Positions 17,342 through 27,624 of a stretch of 64,000 nt of DNA are shown piece by piece. The stretch is taken from NCBI RefSeq assembly GCF_001458355.1, contig NZ_CYSA01000027.1:161229-225228 (forward strand), written 5' to 3'. Every line of letters begins with the position of its first letter. The first letter of the stretch is position 1. This DNA is from Thalassovita gelatinovora (GTDB lineage Bacteria > Pseudomonadota > Alphaproteobacteria > Rhodobacterales > Rhodobacteraceae). The notes below the pieces were generated by a model. The model ran no database searches, was not told where the DNA came from, and was given only the letters and a program-made list of their open reading frames with translations. The position numbers and the translations under genes were made by a program.

Positions 17342-18661
17342 ATGAGCGACGCCAAGAAACTCTATATCAAGACCTATGGCTGTCAGATGAATGTCTATGA
17401 CAGCGAACGCATGGCTGAAGCAATGGGCGGGGCGGGTTATGTTCAGACCGATACGCCTGATGACGCCGATATGATCCTGCTGAACACCTGTCATATCCGC
17501 GAAAAGGCGGCTGAGAAAGTATATTCGGAACTGGGACGTTTCAGGGGGCTGAAGGCGGAAAAACCTGATCTGAAGATCGGGGTGGCCGGCTGTGTCGCTC
17601 AGGCCGAGGGCGAAGAAATCATGCGCCGTCAGCCGCTGGTCGATCTGGTGGTCGGGCCGCAAAGCTATCACCGTCTGCCCGCGATGGAAGCCAAGGCGCG
17701 GCAGGGTGAAAAACCGCTCGATATCGATTTCCCGGACGAGGACAAGTTCGAGACGCTGAAAAACCGGCCCAAGGCACGGCGCGCCCCGGCGGCGTTCCTG
17801 ACCGTGCAGGAAGGTTGCGACAAATTCTGCGCCTTTTGCGTGGTGCCCTATACCCGTGGGGCCGAAGTCAGCCGCCCGGCGGATCGGGTGCTGAGCGAGG
17901 CGCGCGATCTGGTCGAGCGCGGCGTGCGTGAAATCACCCTGCTGGGGCAGAATGTGAATGCCTATCACGGGGCCGGAGACGTTGGGAACTGGTCACTGGC
18001 GCGGCTGATCTGGGCGCTGAATGACATTGACGGGTTGGAACGGATCCGCTTCACCACCAGTCACCCCAACGACATGTCCGATGACTTGATCGCGGCGCAT
18101 GGGGATTGCGCAAAGCTGATGCCTTACCTGCATCTGCCAGTGCAGTCAGGCAGCGACAGGATTCTGAAACGGATGAACCGTTCGCATACCGCCGAAAGCT
18201 ATCTCAAGCTGATCGAACGCATCCGTGCGGCGCGGCCCGACATTCTGATTTCGGGCGATTTTATCGTCGGGTTCCCGGAAGAGACCGAAGAAGATTTTCA
18301 GGCTACGATGGATCTGATCCGCGCGGTGAATTACGGTCAGGCGTTCAGTTTCAAATATTCCACCCGGCCGGGGACCCCCGCAGCAGAGCGCGCACAGGTC
18401 GACGACGCCAAAGCCAGCGATCGGTTGCGGCGATTGCAGGCGTTGATCACCGAACAGCAGCGCGCGGTGCAAGACAGCATGGTCGGGCGCGACGTATCGG
18501 TATTGTTCGAAAAGCCGGGCCGTTTCGAAGGCCAGATGGTCGGCAAATCAGAATATCTGCACGCGGTGCATGTGGCCAATGCCGGGGTGCAGGTTGGTGA
18601 TATCGCTCGGGTTCGGATCGTCGAAAGCGGCACGAATTCCCTAGCCGGTGAAATGCTGTGA
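17342..18661 (+). CDS. miaB: tRNA-2-methylthio-N6-dimethylallyladenosine synthase MiaB
   Basis: A 439-residue radical-SAM methylthiotransferase. Cys14, Cys50 and Cys84 ligate the auxiliary 4Fe-4S cluster; the radical-SAM triad is Cys159/163/166 in [13 protein letters not shown]; a C-terminal TRAM domain follows. It adds the methylthio group to i6A37 of tRNAs reading UNN codons. In many relatives miaB is followed closely by phoH; here about 10 kb of RTX and envelope genes intervene. Confidence 0.94.
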   Translation: MSDAKKLYIKTYGCQMNVYDSERMAEAMGGAGYVQTDTPDDADMILLNTCHIREKAAEKVYSELGRFRGLKAEKPDLKIGVAGCVAQAEGEEIMRRQPLVDLVVGPQSYHRLPAMEAKARQGEKPLDIDFPDEDKFETLKNRPKARRAPAAFLTVQEGCDKFCAFCVVPYTRGAEVSRPADRVLSEARDLVERGVREITLLGQNVNAYHGAGDVGNWSLARLIWALNDIDGLERIRFTTSHPNDMSDDLIAAHGDCAKLMPYLHLPVQSGSDRILKRMNRSHTAESYLKLIERIRAARPDILISGDFIVGFPEETEEDFQATMDLIRAVNYGQAFSFKYSTRPGTPAAERAQVDDAKASDRLRRLQALITEQQRAVQDSMVGRDVSVLFEKPGRFEGQMVGKSEYLHAVHVANAGVQVGDIARVRIVESGTNSLAGEML

Positions 18662-18885
18662 TGGTCCGAGATGGCGCAACTCAGGGTCGTGATGCCGCCC
18701 GATATACAGGCATGGCGGCGCGATAAGCCGGCCGTCGCAGGGGTATCACGGCTTTGTGATTGCCTTTTTCCCGTCTGCGACTCATCATGTTGCTACATGA
18801 GCGGTAGAGACGACTAAAGCAGGTGCTTCGGGCCAACGGTTCGGCGCAATCGTCTTGGAACATAAAAAAGTAGGGGGCAGGCGTC

Positions 18886-20451
18886 GTGGCGACACCAACA
18901 GCGGTGGAACAGGAACTTCTTGAACTGATCAACCGGGCGCGCAGCGATCCGTCGGGCGAATTCGATCAACTGATCACCAATGCCGCGACCGCTACTGCGG
19001 TGACGTCCGAAATCACCTTTGCTTTGGAATATTTTTCGGTCGATCTGGACCTGCTGCGCAGCCAGCTTTCGGCTTTTAGTTCGGTGGCCCCGCTGGCTTG
19101 GAATGACAGTCTGAGCATAGCTGCGACAGACCATACCGTGCAGATGATTGAACAGGATGCGCAGGAACATCAGTTGCCCGGTGAATCGAGTCTCCTGACC
19201 CGTATCGTGGCGGCGGGGTATTCCACGGCAACCACGGTAAGTGAAAACATCTATGCCTATGCTTACGACGCGATTTATGCCCATGCAGGGTTTTATATCG
19301 ACTGGGGTTACGGCACTGGCGGCATGCAGGACCCGGCAGGACACCGCATCACAATCCTGAACGCAAATTATACCGAAGTGGGGATCAGCGCGCTGGCGGA
19401 AACCAATTCCACCACCGCAGTCGGACCGCTGGTCGTGACCCAGGATTTCGCCGCCCGCAGCGACTACCAACCGATGTTGCTGGGCGCGGTGATCCGGGAT
19501 GGTGACGGCGACGCGTTTTACGATGCCGGCGAAGGGCTGGGCGGGATTTCAGTCTGGGCCACCGATGCGACGGGCAATGTAAGCGTGACAACCAGCTGGG
19601 CCAGCGGTGGGTTTCAGATGGAACTGGACCCGGGCACCTATACGGTTAGTTTCAGAGGTGGGGTGTTGACAGGAATTGCCAGTTACCAAGTGGTGATGGG
19701 CAACGAAAATGTCCATCTTTACGGTTATTACGCCGATGCGGTCGTCATTCCTCCGGTTTACGCGACTGGCGATGACGGGATGGATATTCTGACCGGTGCC
19801 GGGGGGGATGACAGTCTCGATGGCGGCGCAGGCGATGATACTCTTGATGGTGGCGACGGAACCGATACAATTCTCGGCGGCCTTGGTGACGATTACATTA
19901 TTGGCGGCAGCAGCAGCACCGATCTGCGCGACGTGATCTATGGTGGCGACGGCGACGATTACATCAGCGGCGGCAATGGCAATGACGAATTGTATGGCGA
20001 CGCTGGAATGGACACGATCGTTGGCGGGTTTGGCGTCGATACGATTGTCGGTGGTACCGGTGACGATCAGTTGACCGGCGAAGCTTGGTCCGACCTGATT
20101 TTCGGCGGCGATGGCAACGATTTCATCAATGGCGGTTTTGGCTATGACCGGGTTAATGGCGGCGCAGGCGCGGACCGGTTTTTCCATCTCGGTATCTACG
20201 ATCACGGCAGCGATTGGATTCAGGATTATACCGCTGCGGATGGCGATGTGCTGTTGTTCGGTCGCAACGCCACGATCGACCAGTTCCAGGTCAATCTGAC
20301 CGAAACGGCCAATGCCGGGGTGGCCGGTGTCGAAGAGGCGTTCGTGATCTACCGCCCGACCGGGCAGATCATGTGGGCGCTGGTCGACGGCGGCGCACAG
20401 GATGAAATCAACCTTGTTCTGGGCGGAACAACTTACGACCTGCTGGTTTGA
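18886..20451 (+). CDS. RTX protein 1: CAP/SCP domain plus calcium-binding repeats
   Basis: A 521-residue, acidic, cysteine-free protein. Residues ~1-185 form a CAP (SCP/PR1) domain (EQELLELINRARSDPSGEF; SENIYAYAY). Residues ~195-270 resemble a prealbumin/SdrD-B-like beta domain (RDGDGDAFYDAGEGLGGISV). RTX nonapeptides (GGxGxDxLx) run from ~300 to 425. The last ~177 residues, from DLRDVIYGG, are the C-terminal module shared with the next three proteins. No signal peptide: type I secretion is inferred. GTG 18886 has AGGGGG upstream. No HlyB/HlyD-type genes are in the window. Confidence 0.85.
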   Translation: MATPTAVEQELLELINRARSDPSGEFDQLITNAATATAVTSEITFALEYFSVDLDLLRSQLSAFSSVAPLAWNDSLSIAATDHTVQMIEQDAQEHQLPGESSLLTRIVAAGYSTATTVSENIYAYAYDAIYAHAGFYIDWGYGTGGMQDPAGHRITILNANYTEVGISALAETNSTTAVGPLVVTQDFAARSDYQPMLLGAVIRDGDGDAFYDAGEGLGGISVWATDATGNVSVTTSWASGGFQMELDPGTYTVSFRGGVLTGIASYQVVMGNENVHLYGYYADAVVIPPVYATGDDGMDILTGAGGDDSLDGGAGDDTLDGGDGTDTILGGLGDDYIIGGSSSTDLRDVIYGGDGDDYISGGNGNDELYGDAGMDTIVGGFGVDTIVGGTGDDQLTGEAWSDLIFGGDGNDFINGGFGYDRVNGGAGADRFFHLGIYDHGSDWIQDYTAADGDVLLFGRNATIDQFQVNLTETANAGVAGVEEAFVIYRPTGQIMWALVDGGAQDEINLVLGGTTYDLLV

Positions 20452-20539
20452 TCCACGACGTAAAAAATGTTATCTTAAGCATGGCGCGGGCGGCAACTTA
20501 TCACTTTATAAGGCTAATATTTTATTTCGGGGGGACACC

Positions 20540-23194
20540 ATGCTTCTGACTTATAACGGATATTATCAGGATTTTCTGGGCGACGCTTTTTTCAACTCGT
20601 CTGGCGAGGTCGATGTCGACCTGACCGTTAACAGCGCCAGTGAGTTTCTACTGGAACAACCTACGACGGGCATCGTGACGACGGTGACCGGCAGCGGGTT
20701 CACCTTTTCCGGCGACGACCCGACCGGTGGGACGATCACCGGCATGAGCTTTGCCACGTCCGGCAGCGACACAATCGCCACGGTATCGGGCATCAACTGG
20801 GGGCTGGTGGAATTCAACAATGCCCTTGGCGGGATCGAGGCCGATAATCCGGCCCTTCTGGCCAATTTGTTCAATTCTGCCGGTCCGATCACCATTGACG
20901 CCAGCAGCGCGGTTGGTGGCTTGAGCCTGAACGATTTTGAAGATTTGTCGCCGTTTATCACGGCCAACATGACGGTCAACGGAACCGATTTCAACGACAC
21001 CCTGATCGGCGGGGCCGGCAATGATACGATAAACCCAGGTGCCAACGAAGGTTATGACCGGCTGCACGGCACCGCTGGCAATGACGTCTACGATTTCGCG
21101 CAAGCCAACGAAAACAGCTACTATGAAATCGAATATGACCTGCTGTCTTCGGGCATCACTGCCACGGTCGATGCCGGGGCCCGCACCGCGTCGGTGACCG
21201 GGGCTGATGGCACCGACACGTTCAATACCCTTGCTCCGGCCATGACCGCTGAAAATGGCGGCTTTGGCATCATCGGCACCACCCATAACGACACGTTTAC
21301 CATCACCTCGGCTGCAGATGCGTGGGTCGCGGTCAGCGGCGGTGCGGGCAATGACACCTTCAACCTGACGCTGAACAATATCACCCGTCTGTTTTTTGGC
21401 TGGGACGGAGTCGATGGGGCGACCCAGGGCATGGTGGCCGACCTGTCTACCGGCGTGGTCAGCAATGACGGGTTGGGCGGCACCGATCAGATCAATATTC
21501 TGGGTGGTGATCAAAGGTTGGAAATCGGTGCCACCGATTACAACGATTCCATCACCGGCAGCGACCGGGACGAAAGCTTCATCTTGGAACGGGGCGATGA
21601 CACGCTGGATGGCGGCGCGGGCTATGACCGGGTGCGGTATGATCGGTCCGGTGTCACGGCGGTCAATGTCGATCTGGAAGCAGGGATGGCAACCGGCCAA
21701 TGGGATGGCAATGGCTTTACCCACCACCTGAGTAATATCGAAGATGTGCGCGGGTCGCGCACCGACAACGATACGCTGCTGGGCGGGGCGGGCGACGAGA
21801 CGCTTGATGGCCGTGGTGGCCATGACATTCTGGATGGTCGCGCTGGCAATGATTGGCTTTTCGGCGCGGATGGATTCGACAGCCTGTCAGGCGGCGCGGG
21901 GGACGATTGGCTTTATGGTGGTGACGGCGTTGACACCTTGATTGGCGGCACCGGCCAAGACCATCTTTTTGGCGGCAGTGGCAACGATCTGTTGGATGGG
22001 TCGGCCGGCGATGCCACGACCGAAGGCTCCGGCGATTATTTCCGGCCCGGCGAAGGGGCCGATACTATCATCGGTAATGCGGCGCTTTGGGCTGCGGGCG
22101 AAGGTATCGACCTGTCCTATGCCGATGTTTCCGGCACTGGCGGGCTGTTCATCTACGTCAACGAAGACGGTGCTGGCAACGTGTCCAGTAACAACGTCGG
22201 GGTTTCGGACGGTTTCACCTATGCGCATTATTTCGAAGGCAGCGACGGGGCCGATCAGTTCACCGGCGACAATAGCAGCGGTTGGCGCGGCTGGGCGGGG
22301 CTTGCAGGAGACGACACAATCACCGGAGGCGGCGGCACCGACCAGCTGGTCTATCGTTGGGACAATGAAACGGGCGGTGGCAACGCTGGCGTCAGCGTCG
22401 TTTTCACCGCAGAAGGCACTGGATCGGCCACCGATGGTTTCGGCGACACCGACACCTTTACCGGTATCGAGCAGGTGCAGGGTACGTTGTTTGACGATAC
22501 GATGACCGGCAATGACGGGGCGCAACGCTTCGACGGTGAAGGCGGCAATGACCGCCTGATCGGCGGCGAAGGCGCTGACACGCTCAACGGTGGCGATGGC
22601 AACGATACGTTGAACGGTGAAGCGGGCGATGATGTGCTGATCGGCGGGACAAGCGAAGCCGATCTGCGCGACGTCATCTATGGCGGTGATGGCAATGACA
22701 GCATTGACGGTGGTTACGGCAATGACGAATTGCGTGGCGACGACGGCAGCGACACGATTATCGGCGGTTACGGCGTCGATACGGTGATCGGCATGGCGGG
22801 CGATGACGCGTTGACCGGTCAGGCCTGGTCGGACCTGCTTTATGGTGGTGACGGCGATGACTTCCTCAATGGCGGTTTCGGCTATGACCGGGTCAATGGC
22901 GGCGCTGGCGCGGATCGGTTTTATCATCTGGGCGTTTATGATCACGGCTCCGACTGGGTCCAGGACTATACGGCGGCGGATGGCGATGTTCTGGTCTTTG
23001 GTCAAGCCGGCGCCACCGCAGACCAGTTCCAGGTCAACCTGACCGAAACGGCCAATGCCGGTGTGGCCGGTGTCGAAGAGGCCTTCGTGATCTACCGCCC
23101 CACCGGTCAGATCATGTGGGCGCTTGTCGATGGCGGCGCGCAGGATGAAATCAATCTGGTGCTGGACGGGGTCACCCACGACCTGTTGGCGTAA
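20540..23194 (+). CDS. RTX protein 2: long calcium-binding repeat protein
   Basis: An 884-residue exported protein. Residues 1-150 are a non-repetitive region rich in Thr/Ser/Gly; NDTLIGGAGNDTI starts the first RTX block near 155, further blocks lie at ~390-505 and ~655-700, separated by beta-rich linkers. The final 178 residues (22661-23194) are the shared module. ATG 20540, preceded by GGGGGGA, is chosen over the longer frame from 20402, which overlaps the preceding gene. RTX repeats bind Ca2+ and fold after export; the biological role (adhesin, matrix or enzyme) is not evident. Confidence 0.83.
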   Translation: MLLTYNGYYQDFLGDAFFNSSGEVDVDLTVNSASEFLLEQPTTGIVTTVTGSGFTFSGDDPTGGTITGMSFATSGSDTIATVSGINWGLVEFNNALGGIEADNPALLANLFNSAGPITIDASSAVGGLSLNDFEDLSPFITANMTVNGTDFNDTLIGGAGNDTINPGANEGYDRLHGTAGNDVYDFAQANENSYYEIEYDLLSSGITATVDAGARTASVTGADGTDTFNTLAPAMTAENGGFGIIGTTHNDTFTITSAADAWVAVSGGAGNDTFNLTLNNITRLFFGWDGVDGATQGMVADLSTGVVSNDGLGGTDQINILGGDQRLEIGATDYNDSITGSDRDESFILERGDDTLDGGAGYDRVRYDRSGVTAVNVDLEAGMATGQWDGNGFTHHLSNIEDVRGSRTDNDTLLGGAGDETLDGRGGHDILDGRAGNDWLFGADGFDSLSGGAGDDWLYGGDGVDTLIGGTGQDHLFGGSGNDLLDGSAGDATTEGSGDYFRPGEGADTIIGNAALWAAGEGIDLSYADVSGTGGLFIYVNEDGAGNVSSNNVGVSDGFTYAHYFEGSDGADQFTGDNSSGWRGWAGLAGDDTITGGGGTDQLVYRWDNETGGGNAGVSVVFTAEGTGSATDGFGDTDTFTGIEQVQGTLFDDTMTGNDGAQRFDGEGGNDRLIGGEGADTLNGGDGNDTLNGEAGDDVLIGGTSEADLRDVIYGGDGNDSIDGGYGNDELRGDDGSDTIIGGYGVDTVIGMAGDDALTGQAWSDLLYGGDGDDFLNGGFGYDRVNGGAGADRFYHLGVYDHGSDWVQDYTAADGDVLVFGQAGATADQFQVNLTETANAGVAGVEEAFVIYRPTGQIMWALVDGGAQDEINLVLDGVTHDLLA
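22661..23194 (+). repeat. 534-bp C-terminal RTX module, one of four copies
   Basis: The same coding segment recurs at 19921-20451 (one codon shorter), 24041-24574 and 27091-27624. This copy and 24041-24574 align without gaps at a constant 1380-base offset; by eye about 22 of 534 positions differ (~96% identity). The other two copies are clearly homologous but more diverged. Sharing is confined to the 3' ends of the four genes. Confidence 0.9.
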
Positions 23195-23229
23195 TCCGGG
23201 ACGAAATCAAAACCTGAAGAACACTTGTG

Positions 23230-23259
23230 CAAACGCCCGGCCTGTTGGTCGGGCGTTTG
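23230..23259 (+). terminator. Hairpin after RTX protein 2
   Basis: A 13-bp stem (CAAACGCCCGGCC / GGTCGGGCGTTTG, one G-T pair) with a TGTT loop lies 36 bases after the stop codon. The trailing T-run is weak, so termination efficiency is uncertain. Confidence 0.6.
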
Positions 23260-23319
23260 TCCTGTTTGCCGCCCCCTTCACGCCAGACTGTTGACCCATA
23301 TCAAGGCGATCTGCCCATA

Positions 23320-23341
23320 TTATATGCGATAATTCATATAA
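23320..23341. promoter_or_regulatory. Candidate control site before RTX protein 3
   Basis: TTATATG-8 bases-CATATAA is a perfect 7-bp inverted repeat about 64 bases before the start codon. CCCATAT occurs twice nearby (23295 and 23314). A regulatory role is inferred from position only. Confidence 0.3.
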
Positions 23342-23404
23342 GGGATCGGAGGTGCCCGGACCAATCTGGGAACGCCGCCTGCCGATCAGATTAAAGGGAT
23401 TATG

Positions 23405-24574
23405 ATGACAGTTTCCTTCTTGTATGATGCACATGTTTACACCCAGCGGTTCAATGCTGACTGGAGCGAAAGCACCAGCACCTATGCCTATGGGCCAGTC
23501 ACGATTGAGGTCCCCGATGATGAGTTGATGTTCGAGATCGACCAATGGGGCGGTCTGGACGGCGATGCGTTGGCGGATCACACTTTGCTTTATACTGGCG
23601 TGACAGAGGGACAGGTTGCCAGCCTGAGTTTTGACAATCCGGTCTCGATCAACCACGTCACCCATGGCGAAGGATTGGTCACCGATGTGATGCAGATTGA
23701 TGTGCATATCCGGGGGGCCGAAGACGCGGTTATCGGGTTCGATACCGTCTATATCTATCTGGACGGTGATCCCTTGCCCGAGTTCGATACCCCCGAGGCA
23801 TTCGATGCGTGGGTGATGGCAAGCACGGGCTGGTTCACCGCGCCTGAAAGCGGTCCCTATGCGGCAGGAGCAACAGCAAGTTGGGGTGATTTCGACACGC
23901 CGACCGAAATTTTGGGCACTGATTCAGATGACCGACTTGAAGGCACCGCTGGGTCCGACACGATCCGCGGTGGCGACGGAAACGATACCCTGATCGGTAA
24001 TGATGGCGATGACACGCTGATCGGTGGCGAAAGCGAAAACGATCTGCGCGACGTCATCTATGGCGGTGATGGCGATGACAGCATTGACGGTGGTTACGGC
24101 AATGACGAATTGCGTGGCGACGACGGCAGCGACACGATTATCGGAGGTTACGGCGTCGATACAGTGATCGGAATGGCGGGCGATGACGCGTTGACCGGTC
24201 AGGCTTGGTCGGACCTGCTTTATGGTGGTGACGGCGATGACTTCCTCAATGGCGGTTTCGGCTATGACCGGGTCAATGGTGGCACAGGCGCGGACCGTTT
24301 TTATCATCTGGGCGTTTATGATCACGGCTCCGACTGGGTGCAGGACTATACGGCGGCGGATGGCGATGTTCTGGTCTTCGGTCAAGCCGGCGCCACGGCG
24401 GACCAGTTCCAGATCAACCTGACCGAAACGGCCAATGCAGGTGTGGCCGGGGTTGAAGAGGCCTTCGTGATCTACCGCCCGACCGGTCAGATCATGTGGG
24501 CGCTTGTCGATGGCGGCGCGCAGGATGAAATCAATCTGGTGCTGGACGGGGTAACACACGACCTGTTGGCGTGA
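23405..24574 (+). CDS. RTX protein 3: unknown N-terminal domain plus RTX module
   Basis: A 389-residue protein. Residues 1-~170 form a domain I do not recognise, starting MTVSFLYDAHVYTQRFNADW and rich in aromatic and acidic residues. A short RTX stretch (GTAGSDTIRGGDGNDTLIGN) precedes the 178-residue shared C-terminal module at 24041-24574, nearly identical to that of RTX protein 2. ATG 23405 is better spaced from AAAGGG than ATG 23402. It looks like a minimal cargo-plus-secretion-module protein. Confidence 0.82.
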   Translation: MTVSFLYDAHVYTQRFNADWSESTSTYAYGPVTIEVPDDELMFEIDQWGGLDGDALADHTLLYTGVTEGQVASLSFDNPVSINHVTHGEGLVTDVMQIDVHIRGAEDAVIGFDTVYIYLDGDPLPEFDTPEAFDAWVMASTGWFTAPESGPYAAGATASWGDFDTPTEILGTDSDDRLEGTAGSDTIRGGDGNDTLIGNDGDDTLIGGESENDLRDVIYGGDGDDSIDGGYGNDELRGDDGSDTIIGGYGVDTVIGMAGDDALTGQAWSDLLYGGDGDDFLNGGFGYDRVNGGTGADRFYHLGVYDHGSDWVQDYTAADGDVLVFGQAGATADQFQINLTETANAGVAGVEEAFVIYRPTGQIMWALVDGGAQDEINLVLDGVTHDLLA

Positions 24575-24753
24575 TGCCATCGAATTGAAAATGCAAAAGG
24601 AACAGAAAACTTGGTGTAAGTAGCGGCCTCGCAAGAGTGAGAAAGAACAGAATTTGAGTCAAAATTGGTTTTTTGCTACAATGAAGCCGATTTTGACCAG
24701 ATTACGATTAAAATTTCTTTTTCTCTTCAACTCTTAGAACAAGGCTGATTCCT

Positions 24754-27624
24754 ATGCCGACTGTTTCAATTTCGCCCGCCACAACCGAAGAACACTATAG
24801 CAATTACCTGCAATTCATTGTCACGTTGTCGGAACCATCTGTCGATGTGGTGACGATGAATTACAGGACGCTGCTGAACGGGACAGCAGACGATTTCGAT
24901 CTCTACTACCGGACGACCGACGGCCGTAATAACGGCACCGTCACCTTCGCCCCCGGTGAAACCTCCGCCACGATTATGATCCGATCCAGTGCAGATTCGA
25001 TCGACGAGATGGACGAGTCCATCACGCTTGAGTTGAACAACCTGTCGCCAAATGCCGAATTCGAAAATGGCGAATTGGTCTCGCGGGTGTTCGGTACCGT
25101 TCTCGATGATGACGCAGAAGGATCGAACCTTGCCGTGTTCGTTTCCGATCCCGTGATCGTCGAAGGTGATGACGGCGCGCGGGAAGCTGTGTTCGACATT
25201 GTTTTGTCGCAACCGGCCAGTTCACAATTCACGCTTTCTTATAACACTGCGGACGGGTCGGCGCTGGCCGGGCTTGACTATACGGCGACGAATGGGACGC
25301 TGACCTTCCTGTCCGGTCAAAGAACGGCGCAGGTCCGGGTGCCGGTGACCACGGATATGACGAGCGAAACCAGCGAATATTTTTCGCTGGTCGTGACGCC
25401 GCCAGATTCACCGGTCATAGACGATACCGGCGCGGTGGGGACCGCGTTAATTCTGGATGATGACAGTGGTCCAGGGCCGACTTTGTCGATCACCGGTGGT
25501 GCGACTATTGAACATTATAGCGATTACGTTCGCTTCACCCTGTCCCTGTCGGAACCCGCCGTGGATGCGGTTTCTGTGGATTACCGGCTGCTACTGGACC
25601 AAACGGCTTCAGATTACGATCTCTATGGATGGTCTTCGGATTCCAGCAATAACGGAACCGCCACTTTCGCGCCGGGTCAGACCACCACTGATGTTTTTAT
25701 TCGGCTGCAAAGCGATAGCGATGATGAACGCGACGGTGCGTTCACCCTTGAATTGGTCAATCTGAGCGACAACGCCAATTTCGCCGGGGGGGACAACAGC
25801 GTATCGGCGCGCGGTTTCATGCTGGACGATGATGGCGTCGGGCCGAACGCCATTCTCGAAGTCTCTGACCCGGTTCTGACCGAGGCCGACAATGGCACCC
25901 AATACGCGGTTTTTGATATTCAACTGTCGCGTCCCGCTGACACAGCGTTCACGGTTGACTATGAAACCGCTGATATAACCGCCTTGGCGGGAAGCGATTA
26001 TGTCGCCCTTTCAGGGATTTTAAGCTTCAAACCGGGTCAGGATCACGCTTCTGTACGAGTGCAGGTTCTGGGCGATACGACGGGTGAATTTACAGAAAGC
26101 TTTGCGCTGAATCTGACACCGTCTGACAACGTGTCATTGGGGACGGCAGGGCTTTCCGGTCAGGCCACGTTGATCGACAACGATACCGGCATCGGTACGC
26201 AACCGGTTGTGTCGATCACCAACGTGGTCGAAACCGCAGAGCACTATTCCGGATATTTACGGTATATCGTGACCCTGTCGCAGCCTTCTGATGAAGCGGT
26301 TACAGTCGACTATTCGACCCAGTTGGGCACCGCTCTGGACAGCGATCTTTATTACGGTTCGAGCACCGACAGCAATAACGGAACGCTTACTTTCGAAGCC
26401 GGTGAAACCTCTCGAAGCATTTATATCAGGGCAGCTTCCGACACTGAGGATGAACGTGACGAATCTGTTTTCCTCACCCTTCGCAATGCTTCCGGTGCGG
26501 TTCTGGCGGGCGGCTCCGACAGCCTGACCGCAACCAATTTCATTCGAGACGATGACGGGGTCGGGTTGAACATCGCAGCGGCTGGCCAACCGATGACGGT
26601 GGGCGAACCCGCCGAAGGCGTAGCGACAATCACGGTGCCGGTCACGCTTTCGCGCGCTCCAGATTCCGAATTGACCCTGAATGTGGTGGTCAATGGCGGC
26701 ACGGCCAGCAATGGGTCGGATTTCAGCTTGATAACCAATCAACTGACTTTCGCTGCCGGTCAGACAGATGGTGCCGTCGTGATGCAGGTCAATGCGGATT
26801 TTCTCAATGAAAACCCCGAAACCATTGTGCTGAACTATCAACCTGCAACTGGGTCCAGTTTTGCAGGGGTGATCCCGGAACACACGATTACGCTGACAAA
26901 TTACGCCCAAGCGACGGAAGGTGACGACACCCTGACCGGCAGCGACGGGGATGACAGCATCGATGCTTTGGGGGGCAACGACCGCGTTTCGGGGCTGGAT
27001 GGGAATGACAGTCTGTCGGGTGGCGATGGTACCGACACGATTAGCGGCGGGGCCGGCGATGACACGCTGATCGGCGGGACAAGTGAAAATGACCTGCGCG
27101 ACGTCATTTATGGCGGCGATGGCGATGACAGCATTGACGGCGGCTATGGCAATGACGAATTGCGCGGTGAAAGCGGCAATGACACCATCTCGGGTGGATT
27201 CGGTGTCGATACCGTCATCGGCGCGGCGGGGGATGACGTTCTGACCGGGCAGGCCTGGTCGGACCTGATTTTCGGCGGCGATGGCGATGATTTCGTCAAT
27301 GGTGGTTTCGGCTATGATCGGGTCAATGGCGGTGATGGTGCTGACAGGTTCTTTCATCTTGGTGTCTATGATCACGGCAGCGACTGGATTCAGGATTATA
27401 CTGCTGCGGATGGCGATGTTCTGGTCTTTGGCCAAAGCGGTGCCACGGCGGACCAGTTCCAGGTCAACCTGACCGAAACGGCCAATGCAGGTGTGGCCGG
27501 TGTCGAAGAGGCCTTCGTGATCTACCGCCCGACCGGGCAGATCATGTGGGCGCTTGTCGATGGCGGCGCGCAGGGTGAAATCAACATCCTGATCGACGGA
27601 ACCGAATATAACCTGTTGGTCTGA
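24754..27624 (+). CDS. RTX protein 4: six Calx-beta domains plus RTX module
   Basis: A 956-residue exported protein. Residues 1-~725 contain six Calx-beta domains that alternate between two types: type A (EHYSxYxxF...NNGTxTFAPGET, domains 1, 3, 5) and type B (GLDYTATNGTLTFLSGQ-like, domains 2, 4, 6), most ending in a D(D/N)D motif. RTX repeats start at GSDGDDSIDALGGND (~730) and the shared module covers 27091-27624. Calx-beta and RTX domains both bind Ca2+, suggesting a rigid, calcium-stabilised surface or matrix protein. The 179 bases upstream are AT-rich and may hold its own promoter. Confidence 0.85.
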   Translation: MPTVSISPATTEEHYSNYLQFIVTLSEPSVDVVTMNYRTLLNGTADDFDLYYRTTDGRNNGTVTFAPGETSATIMIRSSADSIDEMDESITLELNNLSPNAEFENGELVSRVFGTVLDDDAEGSNLAVFVSDPVIVEGDDGAREAVFDIVLSQPASSQFTLSYNTADGSALAGLDYTATNGTLTFLSGQRTAQVRVPVTTDMTSETSEYFSLVVTPPDSPVIDDTGAVGTALILDDDSGPGPTLSITGGATIEHYSDYVRFTLSLSEPAVDAVSVDYRLLLDQTASDYDLYGWSSDSSNNGTATFAPGQTTTDVFIRLQSDSDDERDGAFTLELVNLSDNANFAGGDNSVSARGFMLDDDGVGPNAILEVSDPVLTEADNGTQYAVFDIQLSRPADTAFTVDYETADITALAGSDYVALSGILSFKPGQDHASVRVQVLGDTTGEFTESFALNLTPSDNVSLGTAGLSGQATLIDNDTGIGTQPVVSITNVVETAEHYSGYLRYIVTLSQPSDEAVTVDYSTQLGTALDSDLYYGSSTDSNNGTLTFEAGETSRSIYIRAASDTEDERDESVFLTLRNASGAVLAGGSDSLTATNFIRDDDGVGLNIAAAGQPMTVGEPAEGVATITVPVTLSRAPDSELTLNVVVNGGTASNGSDFSLITNQLTFAAGQTDGAVVMQVNADFLNENPETIVLNYQPATGSSFAGVIPEHTITLTNYAQATEGDDTLTGSDGDDSIDALGGNDRVSGLDGNDSLSGGDGTDTISGGAGDDTLIGGTSENDLRDVIYGGDGDDSIDGGYGNDELRGESGNDTISGGFGVDTVIGAAGDDVLTGQAWSDLIFGGDGDDFVNGGFGYDRVNGGDGADRFFHLGVYDHGSDWIQDYTAADGDVLVFGQSGATADQFQVNLTETANAGVAGVEEAFVIYRPTGQIMWALVDGGAQGEINILIDGTEYNLLV

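Noticed and set aside
21887..23179. A 430-codon minus-strand frame across RTX protein 2, with similar ones at 23924-24634 and 26257-27435
   Set aside because: The Gly/Asp-rich RTX codons (GGC, GAT) give stop-free antisense frames rich in Ile, Val and Ala; the frames recur wherever the repeats occur and have no start signals.
18886..27624. The RTX genes as cytolysin toxins with an activating acyltransferase
   Set aside because: No HlyC-type acyltransferase, pore-forming hydrophobic region or dedicated exporter genes were seen; CAP and Calx-beta domains suggest other roles.
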